64,000 nucleotides of DNA. Source: Bacteroides coprosuis DSM 18011 (GTDB lineage: Bacteria > Bacteroidota > Bacteroidia > Bacteroidales > Bacteroidaceae). The stretch spans positions 2,162,780-2,226,779 of the forward strand of contig CM001167.1 of the NCBI GenBank assembly GCA_000212915.1, given 5' to 3'. The position numbers and the translations under genes are program-made. The notes under the pieces are model-generated. The model did not search any database, was not told the origin of the DNA, and was given only the letters and a program-made list of their open reading frames with translations. The first letter of the stretch is position 1. Each line of letters opens with the position of its first letter. This document shows positions 44,865 to 53,261 of the stretch, piece after piece.

Positions 44865-45381
44865 TCAATTCCGACCTAGATCACCATACTGCTCTTCAAT
44901 TTCTTCAGACCACTCATCCCAATACCCTATTTCTTCTCGGTGTTCTAGTATTTCATCACGAGTAAACCACTCATCTAAGTCTTCATCGTAATAGAGGAGC
45001 TGCTTCGTATCCTCATCCCAACGGGTATTTTCTTCGCTTAAATCGGTTCGCATAATTCTATTGTTTAAGGGTTCGCTACTCACCGACTTCACCTCGACAT
45101 GTTCCAATAAATACTTACTAAAACATGCGGTTTATCCCACTTTTCAATATAGTTGAGTTTGATACATATACTGAAGAGGAAGGAAGTCTTCTTTGCAGAG
45201 CACATCTTCAGCTGGGGTGCTACGCACGTTATTGATATACTCTTCTGGATGAATTGAGGCAGCCAAGAAATCAGATTCAAGGATCTCACTTTGACCTGCC
45301 CCCATTCTGGTTTTTCAACAACCTTTTATTCATCTCATTCCGTGCTGCTTTAAGATAATTGAATCCTTTAAAGTAAGCAAT
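44865..45381 (-). pseudogene. Decayed gene with frameshift and two stops
   Basis: From 45381 the minus strand reads IAYFKGFNYLKAARNEMNKR... up to a run of five G (45299-45303). Beyond it, coding-like sequence continues in another frame (GQSEILESDFLAASIHPEEY...), then hits TGA (45144-45146) and TAA (45132-45134), and goes on in that same frame as an acidic 80-codon stretch (TRWDEDTKQLLYYDEDLDEW...) to 44865. One frameshift plus two nonsense codons therefore join three coding-like blocks. A TAA also precedes the first block, so the true start is lost. The family is not recognised. The last block might still be translated from TTG at 45107. Confidence 0.55.
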
Positions 45382-45685
45382 TTATAGTGTATAAAAGTAG
45401 ATTCTGGTATTGAAATCACACAAGAATACGACAGTTCCAAATGTAGATTGTAAGAAGAGTTATAGACTACATCCCTATAAAATAAAGATAGACGAAAAAG
45501 AGGTAGCAGAATTTTCTTCTACTACCCCCTGCTTATAAAGACACAGAATTCAAAGCGATTCTAAATAGTTTTTAAGTATAATAAGCGATTGTAACACCCT
45601 ACCTCAATTTTAGCATTCTCCTTTATTTAGTACTTAGATACTTAAACAACCCCAAATAAAACGACTTTAAAACCGCACTTCAATC
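45382..45685. other. Intergenic region without recognisable content
   Basis: About 300 AT-rich bases between the decayed gene and the 3' end of the radical SAM gene. No hairpin with T-run, promoter or ORF is seen. Confidence 0.4.
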
Positions 45686-46804
45686 CTAATGTTTAAGAGT
45701 ATTCACCAAGTTGCTTGCCGAATCTTCCTGATCTTTACGCTCTACATGGCAAAAGTACATCTTGCCATTTTCATCACGCATATATAAACCATTCCCTTCG
45801 CAGTATTGATAAAACTCACAACTTTTGCAACACGCATTGTGTGACCACTTATCATCTCGAAACATTTTATACTCATTATTCCACACATCCATAAAATTGT
45901 CGGAATAGATATTTCCTTGTGAATATTTTGTTCGTAAAGCAGGGCAAGCCGATATCGTACCATCCACTAATATCGTACCCATATTGATCCCAGCCCTACA
46001 GAAAAAGAAGCTGTTTTGAATATCAAACTCGTAGTTGCCCAAAAATCCATCACAACCACAACTGACATTCATCTCTTCTAATTCACTCATCTCTCTCATA
46101 AAAGAAAAGAGCTTCTTGAATTCTTGATTATTAATGCCTGATTGATTGGGACCTTTTTGTTCTTTTCGAGGAAAAAGAGAGTGTAACCTCCAGTTTTTTA
46201 CGCCAAGTTTCAGCAACAAATCTTTCAAGTGACACAAATCCTCATAGCCCTGATTAGACACACAGGTAGATACTTTCAACTTAACATCTTCTTCGTGTGC
46301 TAGTAATTCTATGGCTTTTACAGCATGCTCAAATCTATGCTCATTGCCCCTCAGTTTATTATGTGCATCTTCAACTCCATCCAGATTCACGGTTATAAAA
46401 CTCATACCGGAACGCATAAGCTGTGTAAGCCTCTGTTTTTCTAAGATAAGTGCATTGGTGATAATTCCCCACTTGAATCCTCGCTTAGATAGCTCCCTTC
46501 CACACTCTTCCAAATCAGTACGCAATAGAGGTTCGCCACCCGTCAAAACAACCCTTGTTTCCTGGGGATCTATTTGAGGAGCTATTTCATCAAAGGCTTT
46601 TAGAAAGTCGTACAAGGGCATATCTGTCAGCATTGTATCTTTTCTACAAGAGCCATTCCCGCAAAAGCTACAAGACAAATTGCATCGCACCGTACACTCC
46701 CACATTAAATACTTTAGCTTATGTTCTGTAGTAATTTGTCGTTTCTTAAACTGAAACAACCGTAAGCCGATTCTTTTACGCAGTGACAATTTGCTCTCTT
46801 TCAT
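45686..46804 (-). CDS. Radical SAM/SPASM protein (rSAM/lipoprotein-system type)
   Basis: I start at ATG 46804 (MKESKLSLRKRIGLRLFQF); an in-frame ATG 14 codons upstream gives a non-conserved extension. The 372-residue protein has the [4Fe-4S]-SAM motif Cys41-x3-Cys45-x2-Cys48 in MWECTVRCNLSCSFCGNG, the TGGEPLLR glycine block and NLDGVEDAHNKLRG. A C-terminal SPASM-type region has eight or more cysteines (CRAGINMG; ISACPAL; NACCKSCEFYQYCEGNG; MYFCHVE) for auxiliary clusters. The basic N-terminus and MWECTVRCNL resemble the Bacteroidetes TIGR04133 group paired with a lipoprotein, but no partner lipoprotein is adjacent here. Confidence 0.88.
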   Translation of the reverse strand: MKESKLSLRKRIGLRLFQFKKRQITTEHKLKYLMWECTVRCNLSCSFCGNGSCRKDTMLTDMPLYDFLKAFDEIAPQIDPQETRVVLTGGEPLLRTDLEECGRELSKRGFKWGIITNALILEKQRLTQLMRSGMSFITVNLDGVEDAHNKLRGNEHRFEHAVKAIELLAHEEDVKLKVSTCVSNQGYEDLCHLKDLLLKLGVKNWRLHSLFPRKEQKGPNQSGINNQEFKKLFSFMREMSELEEMNVSCGCDGFLGNYEFDIQNSFFFCRAGINMGTILVDGTISACPALRTKYSQGNIYSDNFMDVWNNEYKMFRDDKWSHNACCKSCEFYQYCEGNGLYMRDENGKMYFCHVERKDQEDSASNLVNTLKH

Positions 46805-47470
46805 ATATCTATAATAGTGTGTCAGACATGGGTCTGAACCACACATTATCTTTTTTATGGCTAAACAGCCATTTATAAAAAATATCTTTCCCTTTCTTTA
46901 AGGTAGTACTCCTAAGAGTCTAAAGCAGCAAGGTTCCTCAACTGTATGGATGGTCTATACAAAATCTTTAAATAAACTATTTTGTCTTATCCTTTCTCAG
47001 GCAAATACTAAAAACACCTTAAACGTCGCCTTTGGATATTTCAATGCTGTTACAAAAACCTTAAGGTTTATTAAAAATAGATATCTTATTCGAGAAGTTC
47101 AAACATTCAGTCCTATATTATTTCTAAACAATACTCTGTTTCTTAGCAAATATCAATTAATCAATTAGATATCAATCTAAAAATATTCTAATAACTGATT
47201 TCATAAATTCCAAATCACCCTCAATAGATCTACTTCATTTTAGGAAATTCAGATCAAAACAGGGGTACTCATACTTTTACATTTACTAATAATTCCTATT
47301 TTTTATAGATTGTGCGATTGAGACTCTATCTTTTGTCGAAATATCCTCTTACAGAGGTTTTTCCTAATTGTCTTCTTTTTTCGTTGTATCTCGACTATTT
47401 ATCCTCTCTAGAAAAACGGAATACTCACCACCAGAAAGTAGCTCATCCTAGGCATATCGATTACTTTTTG
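46805..47470. other. Long AT-rich intergenic region
   Basis: About 670 bp between the radical SAM gene and the terminator of the DUF2807 gene. It holds short chance ORFs only. I see no promoter match, repeat or RNA structure that I can support. Confidence 0.35.
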
Positions 47471-47508
47471 CAAAAAGAAGGGTAACTACTTTTTAGCAAT
47501 TACCCTTT
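47471..47508 (-). terminator. Terminator of the DUF2807 gene
   Basis: On the minus strand GGGTAA pairs with TTACCC over a 14-nt loop, followed by TTCTTTTTG. Confidence 0.6.
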
Positions 47509-47535
47509 CCCTTATATTCTGATTGAATTGTTTCT

Positions 47536-48297
47536 TTATTTCGCTTTACGAAAAGATTTAGGAGTCTTCGTTTGAACATTTGGTTTGCCTTGATACCTCA
47601 CGATACCTCCTCCTTTTACCACTCCACCTAAATTATTCTCGGCTGTGCAGAAAATGTTTCCCGAACCTGATATCTTCGTATTTACATTTTTTGCCAGCAT
47701 CTTTAAACCTTCAATTTTACCCGATCCTATAATAGAGTAGATTACATCTTTCGTTGTTCCTGCTAGTTTTATCGAACCCGAACCTGATACCTGCACTTCT
47801 AAAGAGGTGGTTTCAGCTTTTTCAACTTTCACATCTCCTACTCCAATCACATCCAACTTCATTTTATCACTGATGAGGTCGGCAGCTTCGATATTTCCAG
47901 AACCCGATACGCTTAGTGAAATAGGCTTCACGCTCTTTATTGTATTCCTAATTTGAATTTCACCAGATCCAAACACACTAAAGTGGTATACAAAGGGTGC
48001 TGTTACGTAAATTTTCACATCCGAATCACTATTGAGCAAGGCAATATCACGGTTGTTTACCTTTATGACAAAGGTATCTCCATCTACATAGGTTTCAATA
48101 CGATCTAGCTCTTCTTCTGGTCCGACAATCTTAATACTTTGCATCTCATCCGATTGCTCAAAATGAAGTTCGGGGGAGCCCATAAGTTTAATTCGAGTAA
48201 ACTCGGGCAAGCCCACTTCTTTTTCTATCGTTTGAGCTATACCAGGAATTCCTACTAAGATAAGTAAGGTGAATATTAAGACTTTTAGTTTTTTCAT
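47536..48297 (-). CDS. DUF2807 (head GIN domain) secreted protein
   Basis: The start is the ATG at 48297 (MKKLKVLIFTLLILVGIPGI, signal peptide cleaved near AQTIEKE). The 253-residue mature protein is a repetitive beta-helix with GSGxI turns (VFGSGEIQIRN; VSGSGNIEAADL; VSGSGSIKLAGT; SGSGNIFCTAEN), the pattern of DUF2807 'putative auto-transporter adhesin, head GIN' proteins widespread in Bacteroidetes. It is probably periplasmic or at the surface. The function of this family is not established. Confidence 0.9.
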   Translation of the reverse strand: MKKLKVLIFTLLILVGIPGIAQTIEKEVGLPEFTRIKLMGSPELHFEQSDEMQSIKIVGPEEELDRIETYVDGDTFVIKVNNRDIALLNSDSDVKIYVTAPFVYHFSVFGSGEIQIRNTIKSVKPISLSVSGSGNIEAADLISDKMKLDVIGVGDVKVEKAETTSLEVQVSGSGSIKLAGTTKDVIYSIIGSGKIEGLKMLAKNVNTKISGSGNIFCTAENNLGGVVKGGGIVRYQGKPNVQTKTPKSFRKAK

Positions 48298-48462
48298 ATA
48301 TCTTCTATTTTCGTTTGTTCTCATTGTATTACACAAGGTAATCTTTTTTTATTTATTATTCCCTTTTCCAAATTGAAAAGGCTTTCTAGGAGAGAATCTC
48401 AACGATTCGTCAACTCGGTTTCTTTGTTCCTTTTCAGACTAGAGTCAAAGATTAATCGCAAG

Positions 48463-48499
48463 AAAAAGCCTCACAACTTCTTTTCAAGGGTGAGGCTAG
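48463..48499 (-). terminator. Terminator in the spacer after the 120-residue secreted protein
   Basis: On the minus strand AGCCTCAC pairs with GTGAGGCT and runs into TTTTTC. It lies about 290 nt after the 48791 gene and 165 nt before the DUF2807 gene, separating their transcripts. Confidence 0.65.
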
Positions 48500-48790
48500 C
48501 CTAGTATTGCTATGCTTTATCTCTGTTGCACTTTAATCTAAGCGTGGTAAAGCATACGCATCTCCTATTTTTTATCTATATATAAGATAACATAAGTTCT
48601 ATCATTTCCCAAGGAATCTGCTTAAGAACCCTTGTTTACGGGTTTTCAAAAGATGATTGCTTGCCAGATACTTACTTAGGAGGATCTAAATGACTCTTTT
48701 ACCTCGGGTAAACGCCATAACGAAAATCACTTACTTATTTCTTTAGAAGGATAGGAGTCAATCTGCTTGGGTATTCTTATTCAAAGATCC

Positions 48791-49153
48791 TTATTCATCA
48801 TACAAGGACCTATCCGATTGCTTTCTAACGGCTTCATCTCTATTCTCATGGTCCAAGGCTGTATTCACAGCGTGTGAATGATCTGTTTTGTCATTTGAAT
48901 AGTCACTAATCGCTTTAACATTCCCCTCACATTTTAGTACAGGGATATATCCCTTACCTGGTCTATCCAAGATAGGCATTTGATAAGAGGATACTGTCCA
49001 AGCCCTCTCTTTGATTGATTTTTGCTTAGTAACTAAGGTAGGGCTCGTCTTCGTATCTTCTTCTGAATGAACTGCCCTTTGTGCTTTTGCGGTTTGGGGG
49101 TATAACCCAAATAGCAAGAGTGCAAGTGCACCCTCTAATATAAAACGTTTCAT
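48791..49153 (-). CDS. Small secreted protein of unknown function, 120 residues
   Basis: A clear signal peptide (MKRFILEGALALLLFGLYPQ, cleavage after TAKA) precedes a short, polar, probably unstructured protein with one Cys (VLKCEGN) and a charged end (EAVRKQSDRSLYDE). No known domain. It is in its own transcription unit between long spacers. It could be an exported peptide precursor or a cell-surface fragment; nothing in the sequence decides. Confidence 0.65.
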   Translation of the reverse strand: MKRFILEGALALLLFGLYPQTAKAQRAVHSEEDTKTSPTLVTKQKSIKERAWTVSSYQMPILDRPGKGYIPVLKCEGNVKAISDYSNDKTDHSHAVNTALDHENRDEAVRKQSDRSLYDE

Positions 49154-49738
49154 CGTAATCTTCTTTTAAAGTGTTTATGTATATTATATCTAAAGTATAG
49201 ATCTGTTTTATTTATCTATGTAACAGTCTATTCATTCCTAGTTCGATATGGGTATAGATAAGTTTCTAACTAGGTTGAAATACACACACCTCATTGAAGA
49301 GTTTTCCTTTATGACACCAGCTGTGCCACTCTTATTCATTAAATATAGCTTCATTTTTTGTAGATTTATTTTGACAATACAGCAAGTTTTATTGAATTAA
49401 TTGCATATTATTTGAAAGAATTATTTTTTACACTTTTGGGGATTACTGTTGGTCTTTAGAACAATACTAAGTAAATATAGACTCTATACTGCTTGTATGG
49501 GTCTTTATCTCTATATTATTCTCTAAACTTATTCTTTTATACTTCTATAAATATTGACAGATATTAAAAACCAAAAGGCATACTTCTAACCCTATTTTTT
49601 TACTCTTCTTACTTTAGTCTAAAAAGTAAAATGGACTGATCATCCCCTCTTACTTTTTCAAAGAAAACCATAGAGGCCTACTATTTTGAAACCTTTTTGT
49701 TGACTCTCTTATCTTAAGTTCTACATAATATTAGGAAA
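49154..49738. other. Long AT-rich spacer
   Basis: About 585 bp with no supportable gene, promoter or repeat. It marks the beginning of the gene-poor zone that leads into the repeat arrays. Confidence 0.4.
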
Positions 49739-49867
49739 GAGACCTGTAACTATCATTCATTCTAATTTTATATTCAGATCAATGATAACTACAGGTCTCA
49801 GTGTCAAATTGTCCATGAAGTCAAAGAACTAAGAGAGAACCAAGGGCTCATCGCTCGGAAGGTTCTC
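49739..49867. other. Two consecutive hairpins, possible non-coding RNA or terminator region
   Basis: GAGACCTGTAACTATCATT (49739-49757) pairs with AATGATAACTACAGGTCTC (49781-49799), 17 of 19 positions. A second hairpin, GAGAACC (49835-49841) with GGTTCTC (49861-49867), follows. There is no protein gene around. No clear promoter or T-run is seen, so the strand and role are open. Confidence 0.4.
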
Positions 49868-49957
49868 ACGAATGAATTAGGAATATAAAGTGGCATTTAC
49901 TTTTCTTATTCCTTTTTAGTTCATTACTACATTACGTAGTGGTGTTTGCTGATTGAG

Positions 49958-50005
49958 TTATAGAATCAGCATGCTCATCAGGACAAATAGAAATAGTTTT
50001 TTCAT
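49958..50005 (-). CDS. Possible 15-residue hydrophobic peptide
   Basis: ATG at 50005 gives MKKLFLFVLMSMLIL and a stop. It looks like a signal-peptide start. It may be a membrane micropeptide or the remnant of a decayed secreted protein next to the arrays. Support is weak: composition only. Confidence 0.2.
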   Translation of the reverse strand: MKKLFLFVLMSMLIL

Positions 50006-50139
50006 ATTCTAAGGTATTAGGTTGGTTTATTTGTTTCTTATTTTACGGATCAAATATAGGTAATCCTTTTCTCTTTTTCTAGCTTTTTTGCCCGTCGAAC
50101 GCACTGCTTTTCAAAACAGTTTTATCTTTAATAAGTGGA

Positions 50140-51585
50140 TGAATTTTTTGATGCCCTCTTGATGCGTGGATGATACCTTCGCAACATTTCAAGCCTTTGT
50201 TTTTTCTTGATGCGTGGATGCCTTCTTCGCGACATTATGAGCCTTTGTTTTTTAGAGTGTTGGTGATACTTTATTCTTTCGTTAGTTTGAGAATGTACTT
50301 CTTTTCTTCTTGATAAGAAAAAAGTACAAAAAAAGAATCAAGACTACGTCGTTACCTGCGGTATGTACTTGCAGAACTTTACAATGCTGATGTTATTCTC
50401 CTCATTACTAATCTATTTCTTGATGGGTGGATGCCTTCTTCGCAACATTTCAAGCCTTTGTTCTTTAGAGGGTTGGTGAGATTCTTTTCTTTCGTTAGTT
50501 TGAGAATGTACTTCTTTTCTTCTTGATAAGAAAAAAGTACAAAAAAAGAATCAAGACTACGTCGTTTAACTCTGGTCTGTACTTACGGTCTGTTGCGTAC
50601 ATCTTCGGCAGATGAAACTCCCTACTCTGTTACTTCTTTTTATACTATATATAATGTATGCTTGATAAGTGGATGAATTTCTTGATGCCCTCTTGATGTG
50701 TGGATGCCTTCTTCGCGACATTATGAGCCTTTGTTTTTTAGAGTGTTGGTGATACTTTATTCTTTCGTTAGTTTGAGAATGTACTTCTTTTCTTCTTGAT
50801 AAGAAAAAAGTACAAAAAAAGAATCAAGACTACGTCGTTTAACTTTGGTCTGTACTTACGGTCTGTTGCGTACATCTTCGGCAGCTGAAACTCCCTACTC
50901 TGTTACTTCTTTTTATACTATATATAATGTATGCTTGATAAGTGGATGAATTTCTTGATGCCCTCTTGATCCGTGGATGCTCTCTTCGCACCATTACAAG
51001 TCTTTGTTCTTTCTTGATTTCTTGATGTGTGGATGCCTTCTTCGCGACATTATGAGCCTTTGTTTTTTAGAGTGTTGGTGATACTTTATTCTTTCGTTAG
51101 TTTGAGAATGTACTTCTTTTCTTCTTGATAAGAAAAAAGTACAAAAAAAGAATCAAGACTACGTCGTTTAACTTTGGTCTGTACTTACGGTCTGTTGCGT
51201 ACATCTTCGGCAGCTGAAACCCCCTACTCAGTTACCTACTGGTTAAAGATGCGAAAGCATCTAAATCAAGCGAAGCGATGATCTCCCGAAGGTTCTTTCC
51301 AGCATCGTCGGGAAGGGGCGTAGTGTAGCGTTGGGAGGAGGGGGAAAAATTCCTTGTCTGAGCGTAGCGAGTTCGGAATTTTTACGCCTCATAACAATGC
51401 TACGGTAGCCTCTGGAGACCTGCTGGTGCACTTTCTTTTTGGTATCTTTTTCTTTCGGGCAAGCGAAAGAAAAAGTACATTCCCCTGATAAGAAAAAAGT
51501 ACAAAAAAAGAATCAAGACTACGTCGTTTAACTCTGGTCTGTACTTACGGTCTGTTGCGTACATCTTCGGCAGATGAAACTCCAA
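50140..51585. repeat. Repeat array 1: four A units and one B unit
   Basis: The array contains four nearly identical 80-bp A units (50274-50353, 50487-50566, 50760-50839, 51089-51168), each running from TTCTTTCGTTAG to GACTACGTCGTT. Their hairpin is GTACTTCTTTTCTT...AAGAAAAAAGTAC. One B unit of about 185 bp follows (51245-51428), then a hairpin CTTTCG...CGAAAG and a half A unit. Between A units are short repeats of TTGATG(C/G/T)GTGGATGCC. The array ends at about 51585, right at the 3' end of the hipT gene. No protein gene is credible inside. Confidence 0.85.
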
Positions 51586-51591
51586 ATAACC

Positions 51592-52542
51592 TTATTTAAT
51601 AACAGATGTAATTCTTTTTTGAATATATTCTTTGTATTGAGCTTTCATTGTATCACTAAGAAAAGACCGATCAATAAACTCAAACCATTGTGGAAGTATA
51701 TTTTCAAATTTTAAAAAGATATTTTCTTGTACTTTCTCATCCATCCCAAACTTTGAAAAAGCAAGTTCAAAATCCGTACGCTTCAATCTATTCTTTTTCC
51801 CATTCAAAGTCAGAGCTAATTCTTCAAGATCTTCAGGCATTACCATCTTTGTAGATAACATATCATACGCTGGTGTCAAAGAGTAAACACCTTTTCGAAT
51901 ACTATAAAGCGAAAAGTTTTTTAAGTGCATATCAGAATTTCCTGTCAACCAACAAAAATATACTTGTTCCCAAAAATTAACCATATCTAACATGGGAACA
52001 CTCGAATACTTAAAAATCAATTTTGCTATTTGCTCGTAAGATCCTTTATATTTATATTCTGTAAGTCGTTCTGCAAGTTGGCACATATCTTCCATAGGAT
52101 ATTTATTTCCTTTCTTATCCCTATCTATTCTTCTTGTGATATAACAGAGCTCTCCATCAGCAAAACGAATAAGTGAATGAGGTACAGTATTTATTTTTGC
52201 TATCTCAGCTAAATGCATTGTTAAATCTTCCAATTCGGGCAAACTAACATACATATCTGTTTGGGGTTTTAAGATATATCTTCCCCACAAACCAACAATA
52301 GTAAATCGCTTTCTTTCTCCTTTTTGTTTGGAATCAGATATATCTAAAGACAATTTTGGTTGTACACCTGTTATCGTTGTTTGACTGTGTATCACTTTTT
52401 CTGCTAAAGAGGATATGTTTTCATGGGTATAAGGCAATTCCGGAACTTTAGTCGTCCCAAATATCTTCTTTGCACAAGTAGTATGAAAATCAAATTGATT
52501 AGAATCTAATTCCTCATAACAATACAAACATTTATTTTTCAT
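51592..52542 (-). CDS. hipT: HipT-like Ser/Thr kinase toxin (HipA catalytic part)
   Basis: This 316-residue kinase corresponds to the C-terminal three quarters of HipA. An N-terminal Zn-type motif Cys5-x2-Cys8...His20-x2-Cys23 precedes the GVQPKLSLDI loop. ATP lysine is in YILKPQTD (Lys92), the catalytic loop is GNSDMHLKNF (Asp204, Asn209) and the metal site TPAYDMLSTK (Asp227), all intact. HipA-family toxins phosphorylate glutamyl- or tryptophanyl-tRNA synthetase to stop growth. The residues before the GVQPK loop are TIT, where HipT proteins carry autophosphorylated SIS serines (family knowledge). It overlaps the preceding gene by 11 nt. The three-gene order matches hipB-hipS-hipT. Confidence 0.88.
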   Translation of the reverse strand: MKNKCLYCYEELDSNQFDFHTTCAKKIFGTTKVPELPYTHENISSLAEKVIHSQTTITGVQPKLSLDISDSKQKGERKRFTIVGLWGRYILKPQTDMYVSLPELEDLTMHLAEIAKINTVPHSLIRFADGELCYITRRIDRDKKGNKYPMEDMCQLAERLTEYKYKGSYEQIAKLIFKYSSVPMLDMVNFWEQVYFCWLTGNSDMHLKNFSLYSIRKGVYSLTPAYDMLSTKMVMPEDLEELALTLNGKKNRLKRTDFELAFSKFGMDEKVQENIFLKFENILPQWFEFIDRSFLSDTMKAQYKEYIQKRITSVIK

Positions 52543-52867
52543 CTGTTTCAGTATTAAAAGGTATAATACTTACTGCTCCTATACAGTCTTTGCAACAAGC
52601 TAAGAGCAATGACATCCTATCTCTCTGAGATATTTTCCAACTTCTTTCGGCAATATCTAATAGCCAACCTTCTGGAATTAAACCATCAAAAAAGGGAAAT
52701 AACACTTTATCTTTATAGGCTTCTTTCTTTAAAGGCATAGTCAGACTAATGGCTTCTGCCGATGGGTTATTTAAATATTCAGTATCATACTGAAAGGTAA
52801 AACCGTTTTCATCTTCAATTAAAAGACCAGCATAGTAGCTATACATATATATCTTTGCCCGTTTCAT
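52532..52867 (-). CDS. hipS: HipS-like protein (HipA N-terminal subdomain as a separate gene)
   Basis: This 111-residue protein matches the N-terminal subdomain of HipA: AGLLIEDENGFTFQYDTEYL, then SLTMPLKKEAYKDKVLFPFF and DGLIPEGWLL, the conserved (L/I)PEG motif. In HipBST systems this piece is a separate protein that neutralises HipT. Its ATG overlaps the hipB stop (ATGA), and its own stop overlaps hipT. As it is not fused to the kinase, this is a split, tripartite arrangement and not a frameshifted hipA: both junctions have clean start/stop overlaps. Confidence 0.85.
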   Translation of the reverse strand: MKRAKIYMYSYYAGLLIEDENGFTFQYDTEYLNNPSAEAISLTMPLKKEAYKDKVLFPFFDGLIPEGWLLDIAERSWKISQRDRMSLLLACCKDCIGAVSIIPFNTETDEK

Positions 52868-53085
52868 AATTCATATTTACTTCTATCCATTGGCACAGGA
52901 GCCAACTCGGTTCCAAATAAGTTTAATACTTGATTTACTTTATCCATGCGTAACGTTTGTTTCCCTTGTTCTAATTCACGTACAAAGCGTAATCCAACTC
53001 CTGCTTTTTCTGAGAGATCTATTTGAGTTAAGTTGTATTGTTTACGCATCTCTTTAACGTAATCTGATAATGATAAATTCTCCAT
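52864..53085 (-). CDS. hipB: HipB-like XRE-family DNA-binding protein
   Basis: This 73-residue protein is a single Cro/C1-type helix-turn-helix: LSLSDYVKEMRKQYNLTQID followed by LSEKAGVGLRFVRELEQGKQ, then LRMDKVNQVLNLFGTELAPV. It is the first gene of the toxin operon and should repress it by binding the palindromes upstream (53126-53190). Such short HipB/Y4mF-type proteins are the usual partners of HipA kinases in Bacteroidetes. Confidence 0.93.
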   Translation of the reverse strand: MENLSLSDYVKEMRKQYNLTQIDLSEKAGVGLRFVRELEQGKQTLRMDKVNQVLNLFGTELAPVPMDRSKYEL

Positions 53086-53125
53086 AATTATACCCTTTCG
53101 GTGCTAATTTAATGATTTATCCATA

Positions 53126-53190
53126 TTTTACACCCTATAGGGTATAAAATATTCTTCTTATCACTATTTTATACCCTAAAGGGTGTATTT
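53126..53190 (-). promoter_or_regulatory. Tandem palindromic operators of the hipBST-like operon
   Basis: Two near-identical palindromes, TACACCCTATAGGGTATA (53129-53146) and ATACCCTAAAGGGTGTAT (53171-53188), are centred about 41 bp apart, close to four helical turns. Each contains inverted half-sites ACCCT/AGGGT. A further AGGGTATAA half-site occurs at about 53089-53098, next to the hipB start. This is the expected layout for autorepression by HipB. Confidence 0.8.
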
Positions 53191-53261
53191 ATTAGATTAG
53201 TTAATAGAGTTTGTGATGTGTGAGTGCAACTTTTACATCGGCAAAAGTATTTGTTCTAAAA

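Noticed and set aside
45089-45289. 66-codon minus-strand ORF
   Set aside because: It runs in a different frame from the coding-like blocks of the decayed gene and has no family resemblance.
46950-47168. 72-codon ORF in the spacer upstream of the radical SAM gene
   Set aside because: There are no upstream signals and the composition is like random AT-rich sequence; it was considered as a possible peptide partner but lacks a leader or core-like pattern.
52532-52542. Frameshifted single hipA gene
   Set aside because: Both junctions in the operon are clean overlapping stop/start pairs, and the split falls exactly between HipA subdomains as in HipBST.
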